This document shows positions 26,761 to 35,487 of a DNA stretch of 64,000 nucleotides, piece after piece. Both the position numbers and the translations under genes were made by a program. The stretch's first letter is position 1, and every line of letters begins with the position of its first letter. Source of the DNA: Streptomyces akebiae (GTDB lineage: Bacteria; Actinomycetota; Actinomycetes; Streptomycetales; Streptomycetaceae); assembly GCF_019599145.1 (NCBI RefSeq), contig NZ_CP080647.1, positions 5,208,001 through 5,272,000 of the forward strand, in the 5' to 3' direction. The notes under the pieces were generated by a model. The model had not been told where the DNA came from, searched no databases, and saw nothing but the letters and a program-made list of their open reading frames with translations.

Positions 26761-28496
26761 GCGGGCGACGACGGACGCGTACGCAGAGGCAGCCGAGACC
26801 GGGGCTGAGGCCGGGGCTGAGGCGAGGACAGCCGCGCACGCTGCGTACGCGGCTCGTCGTCTCCGCCGTGGCGTTGATCGCGGTGGTGTGCGCGGTGATC
26901 GGGACGGTGACGACGGTCGCGCTGCGCTCGCATCTGTACGACCAGCTCGACGACTCCGTCAGCCAGGTGGTGGGTCGGGCCGCGGGCGTCGGCCCCAAGA
27001 ACCTGCCTCCTGGCACCACGCAGCCCAAGCCCGACGGCGAGCAGGACCCCCTCAAGAAGGAGACCGGTCCGCCGGACCTGGAGGAGTTCGTCACCCGGGG
27101 CCCCCAGCAGATGATCGGCACCATCGCGGCGAAGGTCACGAACGGCACCGCCGTGGAGGGCATGGTCGGCAAGGAGTCGACCTCCGACAACGGGGTCACG
27201 GGCGCCACGGCGTACGCAATGGACGAGGACCAGCTCGCAGAGCTGAACAGTGTTCCCAAGGACGGGGACGCCCACACCGTGACCATCACGGGGCTCGGCG
27301 ACTACCGCGTGATGTACCGGAGCGGTGACAACGGCGCCTATTACGTCGCCCTCCCCACCACTGAAGTCGACAACACCCTCAACACCCTCATAGCCGTAGA
27401 ACTCAGCGTCACCGCCGCAGGCCTCATCGCCGCCGGTATCGCCGGGTCCGTCCTCGTCGGTGTCGCCCTGCGTCCCCTGCGGAAGGTCGCCTCCACCGCG
27501 ACCCGGGTCTCCGAACTGCCCTTGCACACCGGCGAGGTGACCCTCAACGAACGCGTGCCGGTCTCCGAGACCGATCCGCACACCGAGGTCGGCCAGGTGG
27601 GTGCCGCGCTCAACCGCATGCTCGACCACATCCACGGCGCCCTGCACTCGCGGCAGGAGAGCGAGACGCGCGTACGGCAGTTCGTCGCCGACGCCAGTCA
27701 TGAGCTGCGGACGCCGCTCGCGTCCATCCGTGGCTACGCCGAGCTGACCCGGCGCGGCCGGGAGGAGATCGGGCCCGACACCCGGCACGCGCTCGGGCGG
27801 ATCGAGTCCGAGTCCGGGCGGATGACCATGCTCGTCGAGGACCTGCTGCTGCTCGCGAGGCTCGACGCCGGACGGCCGTTGCAGGTCGAGCAGACCGACC
27901 TCATCCCCCTCGTCGTGGACACCGTCAGCGACGCGCGGGTCGCCGGGCGGAGCCACAGCTGGCGGCTCGACCTGCCGGACATGCCCGCGCTCGTGTCGGC
28001 GGACGCGGCGCGGCTGCAGCAGGTGCTCGTCAACCTGTTGGCGAACGCCCGTACGCACACGCCCCCGGGCACGACCGTCACCGCGCGCGTGCAGCGGCGT
28101 GGGCCGTGGATGTGCGTCGACGTCGAGGACGACGGACAGGGCATTCCCGAGGAGTTGCTGCCGCACGTGTTCGAGCGGTTCGCGCGAGGGGACTCGTCGC
28201 GGTCCAGGGCCTCCGGCTCGACCGGACTCGGGCTCGCCATCGTGCAGGCCGTCGCCGACGCGCACGGCGGTGCCGTGACCGTCGACAGCGTGCCCGGCAG
28301 GACCGTGTTCACCGTGCATCTGCCGGCCCTCGGCCGGGACGTACCGCTGCTCGACGACGCCGCGAACTGGGAACTCGACGACCTTCGGTACGACGGCGAG
28401 CACGACGGCGCGTTCGACGGGAACGACCTGGTGACCGGCGCAACACGCCGGCAATCGGACTCACAGGCGCACCACAGTGTGAGCACACGGGCATAA
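26757..28496 (+). CDS. Membrane sensor histidine kinase
   Basis: 579 residues; ATG 26757 overlaps the regulator's stop. An Arg-rich N-terminus precedes TM1 at about 35-55 (LVVSAVALIAVVCAVIGTV). An extracytoplasmic sensor of about 160 residues follows, then TM2 near 215-240, HAMP, and a dimerisation helix with phospho-acceptor His315 (DASHELRTPLASI). The catalytic domain shows an N-box (QVLVNLLANARTH), DDGQGIP and GLGLAIV. All catalytic motifs are intact, unlike those of the giant hybrid protein nearby. It phosphorylates the regulator encoded upstream. The signal sensed is unknown. Confidence 0.94.
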   Translation: MSGRRRTRTQRQPRPGLRPGLRRGQPRTLRTRLVVSAVALIAVVCAVIGTVTTVALRSHLYDQLDDSVSQVVGRAAGVGPKNLPPGTTQPKPDGEQDPLKKETGPPDLEEFVTRGPQQMIGTIAAKVTNGTAVEGMVGKESTSDNGVTGATAYAMDEDQLAELNSVPKDGDAHTVTITGLGDYRVMYRSGDNGAYYVALPTTEVDNTLNTLIAVELSVTAAGLIAAGIAGSVLVGVALRPLRKVASTATRVSELPLHTGEVTLNERVPVSETDPHTEVGQVGAALNRMLDHIHGALHSRQESETRVRQFVADASHELRTPLASIRGYAELTRRGREEIGPDTRHALGRIESESGRMTMLVEDLLLLARLDAGRPLQVEQTDLIPLVVDTVSDARVAGRSHSWRLDLPDMPALVSADAARLQQVLVNLLANARTHTPPGTTVTARVQRRGPWMCVDVEDDGQGIPEELLPHVFERFARGDSSRSRASGSTGLGLAIVQAVADAHGGAVTVDSVPGRTVFTVHLPALGRDVPLLDDAANWELDDLRYDGEHDGAFDGNDLVTGATRRQSDSQAHHSVSTRA

Positions 28497-28522
28497 CAGA
28501 GCGGCTCGCGAATGTGGTTGGC

Positions 28523-30052
28523 ATGCGAACCGACTCTTCTCCCGGCACCCTGCCGGCGCGGGAGCACCTCCCGGCCGGAAACGCCGGTACGCCTGTCCTG
28601 GACGTAGTGATCCCCGTCTACAACGAGGAGAAGGACCTCCAGCCGTGCGTGCTCAGACTGCACGAGCACCTCGCACGCACGTTCCCGTATGCGTTCCGCA
28701 TCACGATCGCGGACAACGCGTCGACGGACACCACCCCGCAGGTGGCCGCGCGGCTGGCGGCCGAGCTTCCCGAGGTGACGTCCTTCCGGCTGGAGCAGAA
28801 GGGACGGGGGCGGGCCCTGCGGACCGTGTGGTCCGCCTCCGACGCGCCGGTCCTCGCCTACATGGACGTGGACCTGTCGACGGACCTCAACGCCCTGCTC
28901 CCGCTCGTCGCCCCGTTGATCTCCGGCCACTCGGACCTCGCGATCGGCTCCCGGCTCGCCCGCTCGTCGCGGGTGGTGCGCGGCACCAAGCGGGAGTTCA
29001 TCAGCCGGGCGTACAACCTGATCCTGCGCGGCTCGCTCCAGGCCCGGTTCTCGGACGCGCAGTGCGGGTTCAAGGCGATACGCCGGGACGTCGCCCAGGT
29101 GCTGCTGCCGCTGGTCGAGGACACCGGGTGGTTCTTCGACACCGAGATGCTGGTGCTCGCGGAGCGGGCCGGGCTCAGGATCCACGAGGTGCCGGTGGAC
29201 TGGGTCGACGACCCGAACTCGACCGTCCACATCGTGAAGACGGCCACCGACGACCTCAAGGGTGTCTGGCGGGTGGGCAAGGCGCTGGCCACCGGGTCCC
29301 TCGCGCTCGACCGGCTCGCACGGCCGTTCGGGGACGATCCCCGGGACCGTGACATCCAGGACGTGCCGCGCGGCCTCGCCCGCCAACTCCTCGGCTTCTG
29401 TGTGGTGGGCGGCCTCTCCACCCTGTTCTACCTGCTCCTCTACAGCGGCTTCCGGGTCTTCTCGGGGGCGCAGATCGCCAACGCGCTCGCCCTGCTGCTC
29501 TCGGCGGTCGCCAACACCGCCGCCAACCGGCGTCTGACCTTCGGCGTCCGTGGCCGCGGCGGTGTCGTCAAGCACCAGGCGCAGGGGCTGGTGGTGTTCG
29601 GCATCGGACTGGCCCTCACCAGCGGCTCGCTCGCCGCCCTGAACGCGGCGACCTCCGACCCCGCGCACTCCACGGAACTGGCGGTCCTCGTCGCGGCCAA
29701 CCTCGCGGCGACGGTGCTGCGGTTCCTGCTCTTCCGGGCGTGGGTCTTCCCGGACCGGCGCGACGGCTCCCCCGCGGAGGGCTCGACCGTCGTCGCCGCG
29801 CACCACCCCGGCCCGCACCACGCCTCCTCGCACCACCCCGCCCCGCGCCACGCCTCCTCGCCGCTCCACGCGACCGCGGCGACGGTACGTCCGGGACAGC
29901 CGGGGCCGTACGGCCATCAGGACCGGTTCCAGCCGACGTACACCACGACCCCGTTCCGCGCCGGAGAAGCCGCGGACTTCACCTGGGGGGAGCCGACCAT
30001 GCAGATGCGGCCGGTGCGCCCGCACGATCAGGATTCGAGGAACGCACGATGA
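28523..30052 (+). CDS. GT2 glycosyltransferase fused to GtrA-like membrane domain
   Basis: 509 residues from ATG 28523, 26 bp after the kinase. Residues 25-270 are a dolichyl-phosphate-mannose-synthase-like GT2 domain: LDVVIPVYNEEKDL, then AYMDVDLSTD with the metal-binding DxD, then DAQCGFKAIRR. Residues 285-415 are GtrA-like, with four membrane helices (LGFCVVGGLSTLFYLLLYSG, NTAANRRLTFGVRG). The tail is His/Ser/Pro-rich. Such proteins attach a sugar to polyprenyl phosphate at the inner face and help it flip. The product would feed the GT39 enzyme encoded by the next gene, which overlaps by ATGA. Confidence 0.92.
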   Translation: MRTDSSPGTLPAREHLPAGNAGTPVLDVVIPVYNEEKDLQPCVLRLHEHLARTFPYAFRITIADNASTDTTPQVAARLAAELPEVTSFRLEQKGRGRALRTVWSASDAPVLAYMDVDLSTDLNALLPLVAPLISGHSDLAIGSRLARSSRVVRGTKREFISRAYNLILRGSLQARFSDAQCGFKAIRRDVAQVLLPLVEDTGWFFDTEMLVLAERAGLRIHEVPVDWVDDPNSTVHIVKTATDDLKGVWRVGKALATGSLALDRLARPFGDDPRDRDIQDVPRGLARQLLGFCVVGGLSTLFYLLLYSGFRVFSGAQIANALALLLSAVANTAANRRLTFGVRGRGGVVKHQAQGLVVFGIGLALTSGSLAALNAATSDPAHSTELAVLVAANLAATVLRFLLFRAWVFPDRRDGSPAEGSTVVAAHHPGPHHASSHHPAPRHASSPLHATAATVRPGQPGPYGHQDRFQPTYTTTPFRAGEAADFTWGEPTMQMRPVRPHDQDSRNAR

Positions 30053-32322
30053 CGACGCAGTTCGAAACGACGAGCCGGCCGGGGGGTCCCGGCCCCGACC
30101 GGGGAACCCAGCCCACCTCGACCGCCGTACACGCCGAACAGGAACCGGTGGTTCCGGGGGCACCCGCCGAGCCCCCGGCCCCCGACTCGGGCGAGCCCGG
30201 GCAGCCCTTCGCCAAGCGCCTGTGGAGAGGCCGGCCCGGGGACAACCGGTGGGTCCGCCCCGGCTTCCTCCTCACCCTCCTGCTCATCGGCGGCCTCTAC
30301 ACCTGGAACCTCACGGCCTCCGGATACGCCAACTCCTTCTACTCGGCGGCCGTACAGGCGGGCAGCCAGTCCTGGAAGGCCTTCTTCTTCGGCTCGCTGG
30401 ACTCCGCCAACGCCATCACCGTCGACAAGCCCCCGGCCTCCCTCTGGCCGATGGCGCTGTCGGTGCGGCTCTTCGGCCTCAACTCCTTCGCGATCCTGTT
30501 CCCGCAGGTCCTGATGGCCGTCGCCACCGCCGGGGTGCTGTGGGCGGCCGTACGCCGCCGCTTCAACGCCACGGCCGGCTTCATCACCATGGCGGTGTTC
30601 GCGCTCACGCCCGTCGCCGCGCTGATGTTCCGCTTCAACAACCCGGACGCGGCGCTCGCGCTGCTGATGGCCGCCGCGGTCTACTGCACACTGCGCGCGA
30701 CGGAGAAGGCCCAGACGAAGTGGCTGGTCTGGGCGGGCGTCGCCATCGGTCTCGCCTTCCTGGTCAAGACGCTCCAGGCCTTCCTGATCCTGCCGGTCCT
30801 CGCGATCGTGTACGTCGTCCTCGCACCGGCCTCGGTGAGGAAGCGGGTCGGCCAGGTGCTGCTCGCCGGGCTGGCGATGGTCGTCTCCGGTGGCTGGTGG
30901 GTCGCGATCGTCGAGTTGTGGCCCGCGTCCTCCCGTCCGTACATCGGCGGCTCGCAGAACAACTCCTTCCTGGAGCTGACCTTCGGCTACAACGGTCTCG
31001 GCCGCCTGAACGGCGAGGAGACCGGCAGCGTCGGCGGGGGCGGGGGCGGCGGTGGCGGCAATTGGGGCGAGACCGGCTGGGACCGGATGTTCAGCTCCTC
31101 CATCGGCGGTCAGATCTCCTGGCTGATCCCGGCCGCGCTGATCCTGCTGGGGGCGGCGATCTGGGCCACGCGGAAGCTGCGGCGCACCGACACCACCCGC
31201 GCGGCCTTCCTCCTCTGGGGCGGCTCGCTGCTGATCACCATGGTGGTCTTCAGCTTCATGCAGGGCATCTTCCACGAGTACTACACCGTGGCCCTCGCCC
31301 CCTACATCGCGCCGCTGATCGGCATGGGCGCGGCGCTCCTCTGGGACCAGCGGGACAGGTTCTGGGCGTCGATCACGCTGGCCGCCGCCATGACGGCCAC
31401 GGCCGTCTGGGGTTACGTCCTCCTCAACCGCTCCTCCGACTACCTTCCCTGGCTGAAGTGGGTCGTGCTCGTCGGCGGTCTGGTCGCCGCGCTCGGCCTG
31501 GTCTTCGTGGCCAGGCTGGGCCGTCGACTGGTCCTGGCGGTGGTCGGCCTGAGTCTCGTCACGGCGGTGGCCGGCCCGACGGCGTACACCTTCACCACCC
31601 TCAACGAGGGGCACACCGGTTCGATCGTGACGGCCGGTCCGTCGACCCGCGGCGGAATGGGCGGTGGCCCCGGCGGTGGCGGCATGGGCGGCGGTCCCGC
31701 CGGCGGCGGTGGCGGCATGCCGGGCCAGAACAACCAGCAGGGCCAGCAGGGCCAGAACCAGCAGGGCGGCCAGAACGGTCAGAACGGCAACGGTCAGATG
31801 GGTCAGCCCCCGACCGGCGGTTTCGGCGGCGGTCAGAACAACCAGCAGGGCCAACAGAACCAGCAGAACCAGCAGCAGGGCCAGGGCAACGGTCAGACCC
31901 AGAACGGTGACGGCGGGCGCATGGGTGGCGGCGGCGGTGGCGGCATGGGTGGCCTGATCAACGGCACCTCCGTCAGCGACGAGGCCAAGGAACTGCTGGA
32001 GAAGAACGCGAGTGACTACACCTGGGCGGCCGCCGCCATCGGCGCCCAGAACGCGGCGAGCTACCAGCTCTCCACCGGCGAGCCGGTCATGGCGATCGGT
32101 GGCTTCAACGGCACCGACCCGTCCCCGACCCTCGCGGAGTTCAAGAAGTACGTGGCGGACGGCAAGATCCACTATTTCATCTCCGGCGGTTCCGGCGGCG
32201 GTCGCGGGATGGGCGGCGGCAGCGACGGCACCTCCTCGCAGATCAGCTCCTGGGTCCAGGAGAACTTCGAGTCGGTGACGGTCGACGGCACGACGTTCTA
32301 CGACCTGACACAGGCGAAGTAG
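30049..32322 (+). CDS. GT39-type (PMT/ArnT-like) membrane glycosyltransferase with G/N/Q-rich loop
   Basis: 757 residues. An N-terminal Pro-rich cytoplasmic tail precedes about eleven membrane helices. The first outside loop carries AITVDKPPASLWPMALSVRLFG, with the acidic residue expected at the GT-C active site. FRFNNPDAALALLMAAA and HEYYTVALAPYIAPLIG are typical of ArnT/PMT-like proteins. Residues about 535-637 are low complexity (GGGMGG, QQGQNQQGGQNG). A globular domain follows (LINGTSVSDEAKELLEKNASDYTWAAAA), probably outside the cell. It would transfer a sugar from the polyprenyl carrier made by the preceding gene to a protein or envelope polymer. Confidence 0.92.
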   Translation: MTTQFETTSRPGGPGPDRGTQPTSTAVHAEQEPVVPGAPAEPPAPDSGEPGQPFAKRLWRGRPGDNRWVRPGFLLTLLLIGGLYTWNLTASGYANSFYSAAVQAGSQSWKAFFFGSLDSANAITVDKPPASLWPMALSVRLFGLNSFAILFPQVLMAVATAGVLWAAVRRRFNATAGFITMAVFALTPVAALMFRFNNPDAALALLMAAAVYCTLRATEKAQTKWLVWAGVAIGLAFLVKTLQAFLILPVLAIVYVVLAPASVRKRVGQVLLAGLAMVVSGGWWVAIVELWPASSRPYIGGSQNNSFLELTFGYNGLGRLNGEETGSVGGGGGGGGGNWGETGWDRMFSSSIGGQISWLIPAALILLGAAIWATRKLRRTDTTRAAFLLWGGSLLITMVVFSFMQGIFHEYYTVALAPYIAPLIGMGAALLWDQRDRFWASITLAAAMTATAVWGYVLLNRSSDYLPWLKWVVLVGGLVAALGLVFVARLGRRLVLAVVGLSLVTAVAGPTAYTFTTLNEGHTGSIVTAGPSTRGGMGGGPGGGGMGGGPAGGGGGMPGQNNQQGQQGQNQQGGQNGQNGNGQMGQPPTGGFGGGQNNQQGQQNQQNQQQGQGNGQTQNGDGGRMGGGGGGGMGGLINGTSVSDEAKELLEKNASDYTWAAAAIGAQNAASYQLSTGEPVMAIGGFNGTDPSPTLAEFKKYVADGKIHYFISGGSGGGRGMGGGSDGTSSQISSWVQENFESVTVDGTTFYDLTQAK

Positions 32323-32339
32323 GCAAGGCCGCGAGAGGC

Positions 32340-32387
32340 GGGGCGGTGGCCCGGGGTGCGGACGAACCCCCGGGCCGCCGCCCCTTT
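32340..32387 (+). terminator. 17-bp stem terminator of the glycosyltransferase operon
   Basis: GGGGCGGTGGCCCGGGG (32340-32356) pairs with CCCCGGGCCGCCGCCCC (32368-32384) with one G-U pair, then TTT. It is about 20 bp after the last stop codon. Confidence 0.85.
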
Positions 32388-32393
32388 CCGCGT

Positions 32394-32427
32394 TGTACGC
32401 CGTATAGGAACTGTTCTACGGTGTACA
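32394..32427. promoter_or_regulatory. Inverted-repeat operator at the MFS promoter
   Basis: TGTACGCCGTA (32394-32404) and TACGGTGTACA (32417-32427) are inverted repeats with one mismatch, 12 nt apart. The right arm ends 3 bp before the start codon. The TetR-type regulator encoded just downstream of the pump gene is the natural candidate to bind it. Confidence 0.65.
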
Positions 32428-32429
32428 GC

Positions 32430-33932
32430 ATGTCGACCCCCACCATCTCCACGGCGCCCTCCACCCAGGGGCACCCGCAGCGCTGGCTGATCCTCGGTGT
32501 CATCTGTCTCGCGCAGCTCACCGTGCTGCTGGACAACACCGTGCTGAACGTGGCGATCCCGTCCCTCACCGAGGAGTTGGGGGCCGCCACCTCGGACATC
32601 CAGTGGATGATCAACGCGTACTCGCTCGTGCAGTCGGGTCTGCTGCTCACCGCCGGCAGCGCGGCCGACCGCTACGGCCGCAAGAAGATGCTGATCGCGG
32701 GTCTGGTGCTCTTCGGCATCGGATCGCTCGGGGCCGGACTCGCCCAGTCCACCGGGCAGTTGATCGCCGCGCGGGCCGGGATGGGTGTCGGCGGCGCCCT
32801 GCTGCTCACGACGACCCTCGCCGTCGCGATGCAGATCTTCACGCCCGAGGAGCAGCCGAAGGCGATCGGTATCTGGGCGGCGGTCAACGCGCTCGGCTTC
32901 GCGGCCGGCCCCCTCCTCGGCGGTCTCATGCTCGGACACTTCTGGTGGGGCGCCATCTTCCTGATCAACCTGCCGGTCGCCGCGCTGGGTGTGGTCGCCG
33001 TGATCGCGCTGGTCCCCGAGTCGAAGAACCCGCAGGGCGACCGGCCCGACCTGGCGGGCGCGCTGCTGTCGACCCTCGGTATGACCGCCCTCGTCTACGC
33101 GATCATCTCGGGTCCCGAACACGGCTGGACGTCGGGCCGGGTGCTCGCCACGGCCGTCGTCGCGGCGGTCGTCCTCGCGGCCTTCGCGTACTGGGAGAGC
33201 CGTATCCCCTACCCCATGCTCGACCCGCACTTCTTCCGCGACCGCCGCTTCACTGGTGCCGTCGCCGGGGTCGTCCTCATCACCTTCGGCATGGGGGGCG
33301 CCCTCTTCCTCCTCACTCAGCATCTGCAGTTCGTGCTCGGCTACGACGCGTTGGAGGCGGGGCTGCGGATCGCGCCGCTCGCCCTGGTCGTCGTCGTCCT
33401 CAACTTCTCCGGACTGTCGGCGAAGTGGACGGCGAAGCTCGGGACGCCGGTGTCCATCGCGCTGGGGATGGTGCTGATGTCGGGCGGGCTGGTCTCCATC
33501 GCCACGATGGCCACCGGCGGCTACGCCGGGACGCTGCTCGGGCTGGTGCTGATCGGGATCGGCTGCGCGGTCGCCAACCCCGCGATGGCACACGCGATCA
33601 TGAGCGCGATTCCGCCGGCCAAGGCGGGGGTGGGAGCCGGGATCAACGGCACGCTGGCCGAGTTCGGCACGGGATTGGGGGTGGCCGTGCTGGGGGCCGT
33701 GCTCAACTCCCGGTTCGCGGCGCTGATTCCGGTGGCGGCGGCGTCGTTGCCGGCGGCGTTGGCGGGTGCGGACACGGCTGTCGAGCGGGCCGAGGTGATG
33801 TCCGCGTTCTCCTCCGGGCTGGAGACGAGTCTGCTGGTGGGAGCCGTGGCTGTGCTGCTCGGGGGGATGGTGGCGGCGGGGTTGCTGCGCAGGGCGGAGA
33901 AGGGGGAGCGGGAGTTGGTGGGCGCCGCGTAG
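32430..33932 (+). CDS. DHA2-type MFS drug exporter
   Basis: 500 residues from ATG 32430. Hydrophobic segments suggest 14 membrane helices. Motif C-like and DHA2 signatures are visible: LTVLLDNTVLNVAIPSL in TM1, GSAADRYGRKKMLIAG (motif A), and FFRDRRFTGAVAGVVLITFGMGG. It exports small toxic compounds using the proton gradient; the substrates are unknown. An operator-like inverted repeat covers its start region, and a TetR-family gene lies 187 bp downstream in the same direction. This pair forms a typical self-regulated efflux unit. Confidence 0.93.
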   Translation: MSTPTISTAPSTQGHPQRWLILGVICLAQLTVLLDNTVLNVAIPSLTEELGAATSDIQWMINAYSLVQSGLLLTAGSAADRYGRKKMLIAGLVLFGIGSLGAGLAQSTGQLIAARAGMGVGGALLLTTTLAVAMQIFTPEEQPKAIGIWAAVNALGFAAGPLLGGLMLGHFWWGAIFLINLPVAALGVVAVIALVPESKNPQGDRPDLAGALLSTLGMTALVYAIISGPEHGWTSGRVLATAVVAAVVLAAFAYWESRIPYPMLDPHFFRDRRFTGAVAGVVLITFGMGGALFLLTQHLQFVLGYDALEAGLRIAPLALVVVVLNFSGLSAKWTAKLGTPVSIALGMVLMSGGLVSIATMATGGYAGTLLGLVLIGIGCAVANPAMAHAIMSAIPPAKAGVGAGINGTLAEFGTGLGVAVLGAVLNSRFAALIPVAAASLPAALAGADTAVERAEVMSAFSSGLETSLLVGAVAVLLGGMVAAGLLRRAEKGERELVGAA

Positions 33933-33956
33933 CTCGGGGGGTGCCGTCCGTTCGGC

Positions 33957-34000
33957 GGGTGCGGGTGCGGGTGCGGGTGCGGGTGCAGGTGCGGGTGCGT
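33957..34000. repeat. GGGTGC hexanucleotide repeat
   Basis: Six to seven tandem GGGTGC units (one reads AGGTGC) lie between the pump gene and its regulator. They could expand or contract by slippage. Confidence 0.8.
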
Positions 34001-34032
34001 CGTGGTGGTTCGCGCGGTGCCCCGCGCCCCTG
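34000..34032. repeat. Interspersed Streptomyces repeat, short copy
   Basis: GTGGTTCGCGCGGTGCCCC followed by GCGCCCCT matches the left arm of the longer element at 39982-40104, with one or two changes. It is a piece of the palindromic intergenic repeat common in Streptomyces. Confidence 0.65.
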
Positions 34033-34119
34033 GAGTGCGCGCTGCGCGCGGCACTTCCCGGGTCTTCACCCGCCTAGCATCGTCTCCGGCGGAGAAAAGT
34101 GTGTCTCGGAAGGTGCGTC

Positions 34120-34881
34120 ATGGTGAAGGGAGCCGGTCGGTCCGACGGAGCCGCGCGGGCCAGCGTCTGGCTGGACAGGAAAGCGCGGGCCGGGCGGGGT
34201 GGGCAGCCCACGGGGCTGGACCGGGAGCGGATCACCGTGACGACCGTGCGGCTGCTGGACGCCGAGGGGCTGGCCAAGTTCTCGATGCGGCGGTTGGCGG
34301 CCGAGCTCAACGTGACGGCGATGTCGGTCTACTGGTACGTGGACACCAAGGACGACCTGCTGGAACTGGCCCTCGACCAGGCCTTCGACGAGATGCGGCT
34401 GCCCCCGCCCGACTCCGACGAGGACTGGCGGGACCAACTGCGCGGCTTGGCCGGGGAGTACCGGGCGGTCCTGGTCCGCCACCCCTGGGTGTCGCCCCTC
34501 GCGGGCACCTTCCTCAACATCGGCCCGCACGCGCTGGACTTCTCGCTCGCCGTGCAGCGCGTGATCCGCCGCACCGGGCTGCCCGCGCGCGGCCAGGCCG
34601 GTGCCATCGCGGCGGTCTCCCAGTTCGTGTACGGCTTCGGCACCATCGAGGGCCACTTCGCGCAGCGCTGTGCCGCGGCCGGAATGACCCAGGAGGAGTA
34701 CTTCCGCAACGCCATGAGCGCGGTGTCCGACTCCCTGGAACCCCATGAGGTCATCCAGCACTCCGCCGCCCTGATGGAGGCCCGCGGCGGCGAGACCGTC
34801 GAGGAGATGCGCGAACGCGACTTCGGCTACGCCCTGGACACCCTCGTCGCCGGTATCGAGGTGATGGCGACGAGGGGCTGA
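34120..34881 (+). CDS. TetR/AcrR-family transcriptional regulator
   Basis: 253 residues from ATG 34120. A basic N-terminal tail (SVWLDRKARAGRGGQPTGLDRERI) precedes the TetR HTH at about 40-85 (TTVRLLDAEGLAKFSMRRLAAELNVTAMSVYWYVDTKDDLLEL). The C-terminal part resembles the TetR_C group that regulates efflux (AVSQFVYGFGTIEGHFAQRCAAAGMT). It most likely represses the MFS pump gene upstream through the inverted repeat at 32394-32427. The inducing ligand is unknown. Confidence 0.93.
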   Translation: MVKGAGRSDGAARASVWLDRKARAGRGGQPTGLDRERITVTTVRLLDAEGLAKFSMRRLAAELNVTAMSVYWYVDTKDDLLELALDQAFDEMRLPPPDSDEDWRDQLRGLAGEYRAVLVRHPWVSPLAGTFLNIGPHALDFSLAVQRVIRRTGLPARGQAGAIAAVSQFVYGFGTIEGHFAQRCAAAGMTQEEYFRNAMSAVSDSLEPHEVIQHSAALMEARGGETVEEMRERDFGYALDTLVAGIEVMATRG

Positions 34882-34932
34882 ACCGCAGCCCCCCGGCCCC
34901 TCAGGCTCCGGCCAATCAGCCCCCGCGGCCCC

Positions 34933-35403
34933 TCAGCCCTCCTGCGCCAGCCGCGCCGGGAAGCCGCCGGTCGCCACCGGCCCCCACTTCACCGGTGTGA
35001 TCCGGATGATCGACTTGCCCTGCTTGACCATCGCCTCGCGGTACTCGTCCCAGTCCGGGTGCTCGCCCGAGATGTTGCGGAAGTACTCCACCAGGGGCTC
35101 GACCGAGTCCGGAGAGTCGAGGACCTCGGCCGTGCCGTCGATCTGGACCCAGGGGCCGTCCCAGTCGTCGCTCAGCACGACGACGCTCACGCGCTCGTCC
35201 CGCTTGGCGTTGCGGGTCTTGGCCCGCTCGGGATACGTGGAGACCACGATCCGGCCCGAGCCGTCGACACCGCAGGTCAGCGGGGAGGCCTGGGGGCCGC
35301 CGTCGGATCGCCGGGTGAGCAGGAGCGCCCGGTGCCGGGGGCGTACGAAGTCGAGCAGCTCTTCGAGGGATACCGACGTGTTGGTCGCGATGTTCCGTGC
35401 CAT
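34933..35403 (-). CDS. PPOX-class F420-dependent oxidoreductase
   Basis: 156 residues from ATG 35403. It has a split-barrel flavin/F420-binding fold: VRPRHRALLLTRRSDGGPQASPLTCGVDGSGRIVVSTYPERAKTRNAKRDERVSVVVLSDDW. The RNAKRDERV and WVQIDGTAEV segments are typical of the actinobacterial F420-binding PPOX group. Such enzymes reduce quinone-like or biliverdin-like substrates. It is convergent with the TetR gene and close to the YceI gene (same strand, 85 bp downstream of it). The C-terminal KWGPVATGGFPARLAQEG is also family-like. Confidence 0.88.
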   Translation of the reverse strand: MARNIATNTSVSLEELLDFVRPRHRALLLTRRSDGGPQASPLTCGVDGSGRIVVSTYPERAKTRNAKRDERVSVVVLSDDWDGPWVQIDGTAEVLDSPDSVEPLVEYFRNISGEHPDWDEYREAMVKQGKSIIRITPVKWGPVATGGFPARLAQEG

Positions 35404-35487
35404 GCCGCTCAGCGTAGGGCCTCGCCCGGTCCACGAGCCTGACCCTGTCATGCGTACCCACACGCCCACGCCGGCGCGTGCCCACGC

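Noticed and set aside
30028..32172. 714-residue minus-strand frame opposite the GT39 gene
   Set aside because: Shadow frame of low complexity; the plus-strand membrane protein and operon overlap are unambiguous.
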